Source: Acidobacteriota bacterium (GTDB lineage Bacteria > Acidobacteriota > Terriglobia > Terriglobales > SCQP01). Taken from it: a stretch of 9,169 bases of DNA. This document shows, piece by piece, positions 1-5,052 of this stretch; position 1 is the stretch's first letter; every line of letters starts with the position of its first letter. Below the pieces are notes generated by a model that had not been told where the DNA came from, did no database searches, and worked only from the letters and a program-made list of their open reading frames with translations. The position numbers and the translations under genes are program-made. The DNA lies in assembly GCA_021818645.1 (NCBI GenBank), contig JAKATS010000043.1, forward strand, positions 1 to 9,169, written 5' to 3'.

Positions 1-87
1 CTCGTGGTCCGTTGGGAATATCACGTCGAGAACTTCCTTGGCATGGTTCAATTGGGCTGCCTCAAAATCCTGCTTCGTCGTTTATGA
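1..87 (+). CDS. C-terminal tail of a probable IS5-type transposase (partial, 5' end outside window)
   Basis: Reading from base 1 in the first forward frame gives 28 residues and a TGA at 85-87. The tail contains RWEYHVENFLGMVQLGCLKI, which resembles the C-terminal end of DDE transposases of the IS5 family, where an Arg-Trp-Glu/Arg segment is followed by a conserved 'NFLG-hydrophobic-LGC' helix. This is recalled family resemblance, not a search. The catalytic DDE residues would lie upstream of the window, so intactness cannot be judged. The terminal inverted repeat should lie shortly after the stop. The bases GATGGGTTGTAATC just beyond it (88-101) are a candidate, but the partner end is outside the window. 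The alternative is the tail of an unrelated gene that matches by chance over 28 residues. Confidence 0.6.
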   Translation, partial: LVVRWEYHVENFLGMVQLGCLKILLRRL

Positions 88-475
88 GATGGGTTGTAAT
101 CTTATTTTTTAATCCAATCGCCACCGCGCTCTTCTCAATTTTGTACCCAACTTGCCACGCTTGTATCGGCTGGCGAAGAGCTTGTAAGCACAAGTGTACC
201 GCTACTCTGCGCGCCCAACTGAGTGCGGGAAACCAACTGCAGAACCCGTAGCAGAGTTCTATCACCGCCGCTGAAAAGCTAATTTGGAAAAGAGTACATT
301 TAAAGTACACCGCGATTTCATCAACCGCCTGGGGCAGTGTCCAATATTTTCAGCAAAGTATCCATACAACCCTTGTGAACTTTTCAGCCGCGATGCATGC
401 GCCATACAAGCCCCTTCAGATCTCAGGCAAAGATAGATCCAGGGCGGAGCCAGTAAAAAGAAGTTTTTCCATGCT
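88..475. other. non-coding, relatively A+T-rich stretch between IS remnant and kdsD
   Basis: I can support no gene here. The open frames on either strand (about 80 codons forward to 251 and about 80 reverse from 310) have unremarkable translations, no clear ribosome site and no recognisable motif. The base composition is visibly lower in G+C than the rest of the window, with a run CTTATTTTTTAATCC near 110 and an A+T-rich near-palindrome at 294-308. No tRNA-like cloverleaf or other RNA gene was apparent by eye. It may be the non-coding end of the insertion element plus its target flank, or the decayed remains of an older gene. Confidence 0.5.
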
Positions 476-477
476 CC

Positions 478-486
478 TGCTATAGT
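478..486 (+). promoter_or_regulatory. possible extended -10 promoter (TGCTATAGT) of kdsD
   Basis: TGC at 478-480 is followed directly by TATAGT at 481-486, matching the extended -10 form TGnTATAAT with one mismatch in the hexamer. No convincing -35 hexamer sits 15-18 nt upstream, which extended -10 promoters tolerate. Only seven bases separate the hexamer from the kdsD ATG, so transcription would begin at or within a base or two of the start codon, giving a leaderless message. The GGGAAG just before the ATG is too close to act as a normal Shine-Dalgarno site. This is inference from spacing, and a promoter further upstream is possible. Confidence 0.4.
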
Positions 487-493
487 CGGGAAG

Positions 494-1477
494 ATGTCTG
501 AAGCGGACAAAACCCAGACCGCATTTGCGGTGGCGCGGGACGTGCTGCGGATCGAGGCCGAAGCCGTGGCGGCGCTGGAAAGCCGCCTGCAGGAGGGGTT
601 TGCCGCAGCGGTGCGCCTGATCCTCGAATGCCGAGGCCGGGTGGTGGTCACCGGCCTGGGCAAAAGCGGTTTGATCGCGCGCAAGATCGCGGCCACGCTC
701 AACTCCACCGGCGTGCCGGCGCTGTATCTGCATCCGGCCGAGGCGCTGCACGGCGATCTCGGCGCACTGGCCGCCGGCGACGTGGTGATCGCGCTTTCCT
801 ACAGTGGAGAAACCGAAGAACTGCTGAAACTGCTGGCCTGGATCCAGCGCCTGGGCCTGCAGCTCATCGCGCTGACCGGAGAGCCGGCCTCCACCCTGGG
901 GCGCAATGCACAAGCCGTGCTCGATGTCAGCGTAGCCCGCGAAGCCTGCCCGCACGGGCTGGCGCCCACCGCCTCGACCACCGCCGCGCTGGCCATGGGC
1001 GACGCCCTAGCCATGAGCGTGGCCGCGGCGCGCGGCTTTGCCGCCGCCGATTTTGCCGAGCTGCATCCGGGCGGCCGGCTGGGCCGGCAATTGACGCCGG
1101 TGGCGGAGCTGATGCACGCCGGAGAAAAAATTCCCCGTGTGCCGCCCGAGGCGACATTTTCCCAACTGCTCTATGAAATGAGCCGCAAGGGCCTGGGCAT
1201 GGCCACCGTGGTGGATGAACAGGGAAAATTGCTGGGGCTGATTTCCGACGGCGATCTCCGCCGCCTGCTGGAGCGCCACGGCGCGGCCGCAGTCGAGCTG
1301 CGGGCCGCCGATTGCATGACCCCGCGGCCAGTGACCGTACCCGCCACCATGCTGGCGCCCGCCGCCCTGCGTCTGATGGAAACCCGCAGGATCACCAGCC
1401 TTCCGGTGCTCGATGCCGAGGGCCGGCTGGCCGGGGTGGTGCATCTGCACGATCTCTGGACCACCGGCATGGTATAG
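494..1477 (+). CDS. kdsD: D-arabinose-5-phosphate isomerase, KdsD/KpsF type
   Basis: This enzyme interconverts ribulose 5-phosphate and arabinose 5-phosphate, the first committed step of cytoplasmic Kdo synthesis for LPS. The 327 residues match the usual length of E. coli KdsD (328). A SIS sugar-isomerase domain spans about residues 35-180, with GLGKSG at 54-59 (Lys57), HGDLG at 86-90 (His86), SGETEE at 104-109 (Glu109) and LHPGGRLG at 190-197 (His191). These line up with the E. coli active-site residues Lys59, His88, Glu111 and His193. Two CBS domains follow (about 205-265 and 272-327), with SDGDLRR at 251-257 and a closing HLHDLW. The ATG at 494 fits the family N-terminus, and the usual Shine-Dalgarno site is absent. 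kdsC follows after 16 nt, which supports the Kdo role. A paralogue such as GutQ cannot be excluded from sequence alone, but the kdsC neighbour argues against it. Confidence 0.95.
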   Translation: MSEADKTQTAFAVARDVLRIEAEAVAALESRLQEGFAAAVRLILECRGRVVVTGLGKSGLIARKIAATLNSTGVPALYLHPAEALHGDLGALAAGDVVIALSYSGETEELLKLLAWIQRLGLQLIALTGEPASTLGRNAQAVLDVSVAREACPHGLAPTASTTAALAMGDALAMSVAAARGFAAADFAELHPGGRLGRQLTPVAELMHAGEKIPRVPPEATFSQLLYEMSRKGLGMATVVDEQGKLLGLISDGDLRRLLERHGAAAVELRAADCMTPRPVTVPATMLAPAALRLMETRRITSLPVLDAEGRLAGVVHLHDLWTTGMV

Positions 1478-1493
1478 ATCGCGATTCGCTTTT

Positions 1494-2075
1494 ATGCGCC
1501 TTTCTTCATCGCAACTGCAAGCCCGCGCCCGCCGCATCCGTCTGCTGGTTTTTGATGTGGATGGGGTGCTCACCGACGGCATCATCTGGCTGGTTCCGGC
1601 CCTTACGGCCAGGGGCAGGGAAGTGCTGCTGGAAGCCAAGGGCTTCAGCGCCCACGACGGCATCGGGCTGGCGCTGGCCCGCCATGCCGGCCTGCTGACC
1701 GGGCTGATCACGCGCCGCAAATCGGCCGCCGTGCAAGCGCGGGCGGAGGCGCTGGGCATGCGCTTTATCCGCCAGGGGGTGATCAACAAGCGCCGCGAAA
1801 TGCATCAATTGCTCAACGAAGCCGGCGTGGACTGGGCGGAAACCGCCTGCATGGGCGACGACATCATTGACCTGCCGATGATGCGCGGCTGCGGCTTGAT
1901 GGCCGCGCCCGCCAACGCACGCGCGGAAGTCCGCCAGGCCGCGCACTGGATTTCTCCCTCCGCCGGCGGCCAGGGCGCGGCCCGCGATCTGATCGAGTTC
2001 ATCCTGAAAGCGCGCCGGCAATGGCAGCCCGCCATGCGGGCGTTTCTGGAAGCGGAATCGGGAACCGGGAACTAA
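1494..2075 (+). CDS. kdsC: 3-deoxy-D-manno-octulosonate 8-phosphate phosphatase (HAD superfamily)
   Basis: KdsC hydrolyses Kdo 8-phosphate to Kdo and phosphate in the cytoplasm. It is a capless HAD phosphatase that normally forms tetramers. The 193 residues are close to the family size of about 180. HAD motif I is DVDGVLTDG at 21-29 (nucleophile Asp21, acid/base Asp23), and motif II Thr73 lies in LITRRKS. Motif III is probably Lys99 in INKR, and motif IV is GDDIIDLPMM at 121-130. FSAHDGIGL at 51-59 matches the conserved segment after the flap, and SAGGQGAARDL at 156-166 matches the conserved GGxGAxRE tail. I chose ATG 1494 because it places motif I about 20 residues in. The frame is open upstream to 1413, but that would overlap kdsD and adds no recognisable sequence. 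Two oddities are Arg74 where most relatives have Gly (ITGRK), and about eight extra residues between the nucleophile loop and FSAHDG. No clear ribosome site is seen, so translation may be coupled to kdsD. Confidence 0.93.
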   Translation: MRLSSSQLQARARRIRLLVFDVDGVLTDGIIWLVPALTARGREVLLEAKGFSAHDGIGLALARHAGLLTGLITRRKSAAVQARAEALGMRFIRQGVINKRREMHQLLNEAGVDWAETACMGDDIIDLPMMRGCGLMAAPANARAEVRQAAHWISPSAGGQGAARDLIEFILKARRQWQPAMRAFLEAESGTGN

Positions 2076-2082
2076 GACGCGT

Positions 2083-2088
2083 GGAGGA
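2083..2088 (+). promoter_or_regulatory. candidate ribosome-binding site of hrcA (GGAGGA)
   Basis: GGAGGA is a strong Shine-Dalgarno core in the 27-nt kdsC-hrcA gap. It is 14 nt from the GTG at 2103, longer than ideal but the only good site nearby, and it favours GTG 2103 over the in-frame GTG at 2148. Confidence 0.45.
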
Positions 2089-2102
2089 CAGCGAGCGCGC
2101 AC

Positions 2103-3251
2103 GTGGGCTTGCCCTGCGCGGCGGGGAAAATTAAAATTGAACCAGTTGTGAAATTGCCAGAATCCAATCCGGCCGCGGCCGGCGAAACCGTTCACTCGGC
2201 GCTGGCCACACCCGCGCTGAGCCGGCGCGAGCGCGAAATTCTCGACAGCCTGCTGGCGCATTACCTGAGCAGCGGCGAGCCGGTTGCCTCCGGTGCGCTG
2301 GTGCGGGAAAATGCCGAGCATCTCAGTTCCGCCTCGATCCGCAACGTGCTGGCGGGGCTGGAGCAGGCCGGCTGGGTGCACCAGCCGCATGCCTCTGCCG
2401 GCCGCGTGCCCACACCGCAGGCCATGCGCTACTACGCCGCGCGCTTTGCGCAGCCGCGCCCGCTATCGGCCGCCGACGCCGCCCGCCTGCGCGAAAGCCT
2501 CGAGCCGGCCGGCGATTTCCCCGGACTGCTGGCGGCGAGCTGCCGCTTTCTGGCCGATTTCACCCACCAGGCCGCGATCGGCGCCATTACTCGGGAAGAT
2601 ACGCCGGGAATCCGTGAAATCCGCTTTCTGCGGCTGAGCGAACGCCGCGTACTCTCGCTACTGGAAACCACCAGCGGCGCCATCTGGGAGCGGGTCACGC
2701 GGGTGCCGGAAAACTATACGCAGGAAGAACTCGACCACGCCGCCCGCTATCTCACCCGCAACTTTCCCGGCTGGACGCTGGAGCACATGCGCCAGGAATT
2801 GACCCGCCGCATCAGCGAGGATTCCGCCGCCTACGACCGGCTGCTGGAACGCGTGCTGGTGCTGTATCACTGCGGGGTGCTGGCGGCGCAGCGGCAGGAT
2901 GTGGTTTTCATGGAGGGCGCGCCGCATCTGGCCGCCCTGATTCAGAGCCAGGATCAACTCGCGGCGGTACTCGCCGCCGTTACCACCAAGGAAACCCTGC
3001 TGCAGCTCTTACAGGATCTGCTTGCCGGCGATCCGCCGGCGCATCCGCCCCGGCTGGCGCCGCGGGTGCACATTGGACTCGATCAGGAGCGGCTGGCGGA
3101 AGTGGCCCTGGTCTGGGCGCCCTGCCAGTCCGCCGACGGGGCCCGCGGCGCGATTGCCGTGCTGGGCTCCATGCGCATGGATTATCATCAAATGATGGGG
3201 GCGATTGAAGCCGTTGAGCACATGATGCTGCAACGGGAATCAGGCAGTTAA
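2103..3251 (+). CDS. hrcA: heat-inducible transcription repressor HrcA
   Basis: HrcA binds the CIRCE operator and represses class I heat-shock genes (groESL, dnaK), with its folding dependent on GroEL. The 382 residues are slightly above the usual 340-350, because of about 38 extra N-terminal residues rich in Ala and Pro. The winged-helix domain runs from about 39 to 115: LSRREREILDSL, then SGEPVASGALV, the recognition segment LSSASIRNVLAGLE at 74-87, and the wing QPHASAGRVPTPQAMRYY at 94-111. These follow the family consensus 'GEPVGS...SPATIRNDMAxLE...HTSAGRxPT'. The dimerisation and inserted domain follows, with the conserved end GSMRMDYHQMMGAIEAVEHM at 355-374. The start is GTG 2103, and GTG 2148 is the alternative. 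Its stop is 2 nt before grpE, so the two are probably cotranscribed and coupled. No CIRCE repeat (TTAGCACTC-N9-GAGTGCTAA) is visible upstream, so self-repression by the classic route is not supported here. Confidence 0.93.
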   Translation: MGLPCAAGKIKIEPVVKLPESNPAAAGETVHSALATPALSRREREILDSLLAHYLSSGEPVASGALVRENAEHLSSASIRNVLAGLEQAGWVHQPHASAGRVPTPQAMRYYAARFAQPRPLSAADAARLRESLEPAGDFPGLLAASCRFLADFTHQAAIGAITREDTPGIREIRFLRLSERRVLSLLETTSGAIWERVTRVPENYTQEELDHAARYLTRNFPGWTLEHMRQELTRRISEDSAAYDRLLERVLVLYHCGVLAAQRQDVVFMEGAPHLAALIQSQDQLAAVLAAVTTKETLLQLLQDLLAGDPPAHPPRLAPRVHIGLDQERLAEVALVWAPCQSADGARGAIAVLGSMRMDYHQMMGAIEAVEHMMLQRESGS

Positions 3252-3253
3252 CC

Positions 3254-3826
3254 ATGGCAGGTCACAAAAATTCCAGCGTGGAAGAAATGCAGCCCAGCCC
3301 GGCCGGCCAGGAACCAGCCGGAGAACCGGCGCAGTCCGAAACTCCCACCGCGGCGGAACCTACGGTTCCGGATGCCGTGCGCGAACTGGAAGCCATGCGG
3401 CAGGAACGCGACCGGCTGCAGGACCGGCTGCTGCGCGCGCTGGCCGAATTCGACAACTACCGCAAGCGCGTGCAGAAAGAAGCCGGCGAAGCCCGGGTGC
3501 AGGGCGCGATTGAAATGACCCGCGCCTTTCTGCCCGCGCTCGACAATTTTACCCGCGCCCGCAACGCCACGGGCGGGGTGGAAGAACTCCGCCAGGGCAT
3601 TGATCTCATCCTGAAGCAATGGCAGGATGGCGCCCGCCGCGCCGGCCTGGAAGTGATCGCCGCCGAGGGACAGCCCTTTGATCCGCACTGGCATGAGGCG
3701 ATTGAGACGGTTGAGCGCGACGACGTTCCCGACCACACCGTGGTCGAGGAATTGCAATCCGGCTACCGGCTGCGCGACCGGCTGGTGCGCCCGGCCATGG
3801 TCAAAGTGTCGCGAAAGCCCTGGTGA
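3254..3826 (+). CDS. grpE: nucleotide exchange factor GrpE (Hsp70 co-chaperone)
   Basis: GrpE releases ADP from DnaK and so resets the Hsp70 folding cycle in the cytoplasm. The 190 residues are the normal length. Residues 1-40 are a disordered-looking, Pro/Glu-rich leader. About 41-90 form the long coiled-coil helix used for dimerisation, with LAEFDNYRKRVQKE at 63-76. FLPALDN sits at 92-98. The C-terminal beta domain carries the family signature: FDPHWHEAIETV at 142-153, then VVEELQSGYRLRDRLVRPA at 163-181 and VKVS. The ATG follows the hrcA stop by only 2 nt and has no strong Shine-Dalgarno site, which suggests translational coupling. Its partner dnaK is not next to it; dnaJ follows directly after 63 nt. 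Confidence 0.96.
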   Translation: MAGHKNSSVEEMQPSPAGQEPAGEPAQSETPTAAEPTVPDAVRELEAMRQERDRLQDRLLRALAEFDNYRKRVQKEAGEARVQGAIEMTRAFLPALDNFTRARNATGGVEELRQGIDLILKQWQDGARRAGLEVIAAEGQPFDPHWHEAIETVERDDVPDHTVVEELQSGYRLRDRLVRPAMVKVSRKPW

Positions 3827-3843
3827 GCCGGCCTTACTTAGAT

Positions 3844-3861
3844 ACCTGCGCTTGAGCAGGT
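3844..3861 (+). other. short hairpin in the grpE-dnaJ gap
   Basis: ACCTGC at 3844-3849 can pair with GCAGGT at 3856-3861 around the 6-nt loop GCTTGA. No T-run follows, so it does not look like a Rho-independent terminator. It could be an mRNA processing or stability element, or chance in G+C-rich DNA. Confidence 0.3.
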
Positions 3862-3889
3862 TCCGAAATCCGGACATCCATCCATTTTT

Positions 3890-4975
3890 ATGATCGTCTC
3901 GAAACGTGATTATTACGAGGTTCTGAACGTCTCGCGCGAGGCCGGCGAGGCCGAGATCAAGTCCGCCTATCGCCGCCTGGCGCTGCAATACCACCCCGAC
4001 CGCAATCAAGCCAACCCCGAGGCGGAAGAAAAATTCAAGGAAGCATCCGAAGCTTACAGCGTGCTCAGCGATCCGGAAAAACGCGCCCGCTACGACCAGT
4101 ACGGCCATGCCGGAGTGAACGGCCAGGGCGCGGACATGGGCGATTTCGCCGACATGTTTTCCAGCATTTTCGGCGATTTCTTCAATCTGGATCCGTTTTC
4201 CGGACAGCGCCGCCGGCGGGGCGGCGCGCGCGGCGGCGGCGACCTCAAGCTGGACATTCGACTCAGCTTTGAAGAAGCGCTGCAGGGAGTGGAAAAAACT
4301 CTCGAGTTTCGCCATCAGGTCGCCTGCACCGACTGCAAAGGCCGCGGCACACTGCATGGCGCAGCGCCCAGCACTTGCGAGCAATGCGGCGGCGCGGGAC
4401 AAGTGCGCACATCGCAGGGCTTTTTTACCGTCGCCCGCACCTGCCCGGTCTGCCGCGGCGCCGGCCGCATTATCCGCGAAGCCTGCCCGCAATGCCGCGG
4501 CCAGGGCCGGATGCAGCAATCGGTGAAGCGCAAAGTCCAGATTCCCGCCGGGGTCGGCGACGGCGCGCAACTGCGCCTTTCCGGCGAAGGCGATGCGGGA
4601 TACGAAGGCGGCCCCGCCGGCGATCTTTACGTGGTGCTCTCGGTTGAGCCGCACCCGTTTTTCGAGCGCCAGGAGGACGATCTTTACTGCGCCATCGGGT
4701 TGACATTCCCGCAGGCCGCATTAGGCTGCGAACTGGAAGTGCCTACCCCCTGGGGCATGGAGAAGGTCAAAGTGCCGGCCGGCATTCAGCCCGGCGCCGA
4801 GCTGCCGCCGCTGCGCGGCAAAGGCGTGCCGCGGCTGCAGGGCCGCGGCCGGGGCGATCTGCACGTGCTGGTGCATGTAGAAGTGCCGGGCAAACTCAAT
4901 TCCGAACAGCGGCAACTGTTGCAGAGACTGCATGAATTGATGCCGCCGGATAATCGGCCGCAGCGGCATAAGTAA
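3890..4975 (+). CDS. dnaJ: chaperone DnaJ (class A J-protein, Hsp40)
   Basis: DnaJ delivers unfolded clients to DnaK and stimulates its ATPase. The 361 residues are slightly short of the usual 370-380, mainly through a compact Gly/Phe region. Residues 5-70 form the J domain with the catalytic HPD at 35-37 (QYHPDRN) and the RYDQYG end. The Gly/Phe linker at about 71-118 contains [12 protein letters not shown] and an Arg/Gly run. The zinc-binding region has all four CxxCxGxG repeats: C146/C149, C163/C166, C185/C188 and C199/C202. The two beta-barrel client-binding domains follow, with [17 protein letters not shown] at 244-260, and the [11 protein letters not shown] strand near the C-terminus. 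All class A features are intact. The ATG at 3890 has no clear Shine-Dalgarno site and is preceded by a T-rich stretch (CATTTTT). dnaK is absent between grpE and dnaJ. A CbpA-type paralogue is unlikely because CbpA lacks the zinc domain. Confidence 0.95.
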   Translation: MIVSKRDYYEVLNVSREAGEAEIKSAYRRLALQYHPDRNQANPEAEEKFKEASEAYSVLSDPEKRARYDQYGHAGVNGQGADMGDFADMFSSIFGDFFNLDPFSGQRRRRGGARGGGDLKLDIRLSFEEALQGVEKTLEFRHQVACTDCKGRGTLHGAAPSTCEQCGGAGQVRTSQGFFTVARTCPVCRGAGRIIREACPQCRGQGRMQQSVKRKVQIPAGVGDGAQLRLSGEGDAGYEGGPAGDLYVVLSVEPHPFFERQEDDLYCAIGLTFPQAALGCELEVPTPWGMEKVKVPAGIQPGAELPPLRGKGVPRLQGRGRGDLHVLVHVEVPGKLNSEQRQLLQRLHELMPPDNRPQRHK

Positions 4976-5052
4976 CTCCAAAGCCCCACATCCTGACCAC
5001 AGTCAGCTCGGCTTGCGCGTGGCACCCGAAGAGCTAAAGGCCAAGGCCCGAG
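4976..5052. other. convergent intergenic gap between dnaJ and lptFG
   Basis: This 77-nt gap separates two converging genes, where a bidirectional terminator would be expected. There is a 5-bp stem CTGAC/GTCAG (4993-4997 with 5002-5006, loop CACA). A looser imperfect pairing, AGCTC/GAGCT (5005-5009 with 5031-5035), is also possible. Neither is followed by a T-run on either strand, so no intrinsic terminator can be called, and Rho-dependent termination or read-through is possible. Confidence 0.35.

Noticed and set aside
12..310. Two overlapping frames of about 80 codons, one on each strand, in the left-end region
   Set aside because: Neither has a convincing ribosome site, motif or family resemblance, and the forward one competes with the frame that gives the transposase-like tail.
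1506..2390. A 294-codon minus-strand open frame across kdsC and hrcA
   Set aside because: It is antisense to two well-supported genes and spans their junction; no recognisable domain.
3827..3889. A remnant of dnaK or a promoter with CIRCE in the grpE-dnaJ gap
   Set aside because: The 63 nt encode no DnaK-like fragment in any frame I read, contain no CIRCE half-site, and show no acceptable -35/-10 pair.
3248..4654. A 468-codon open frame on the minus strand opposite grpE and dnaJ
   Set aside because: It is the antisense shadow of two genes with full family signatures, in G+C-rich DNA where stop codons are rare in such frames. Its translation shows no motif and it has no ribosome site.
4993..5035. 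An intrinsic terminator between the convergent dnaJ and lptFG
   Set aside because: The available stems are 5 bp or interrupted, and no T-run follows on either strand.
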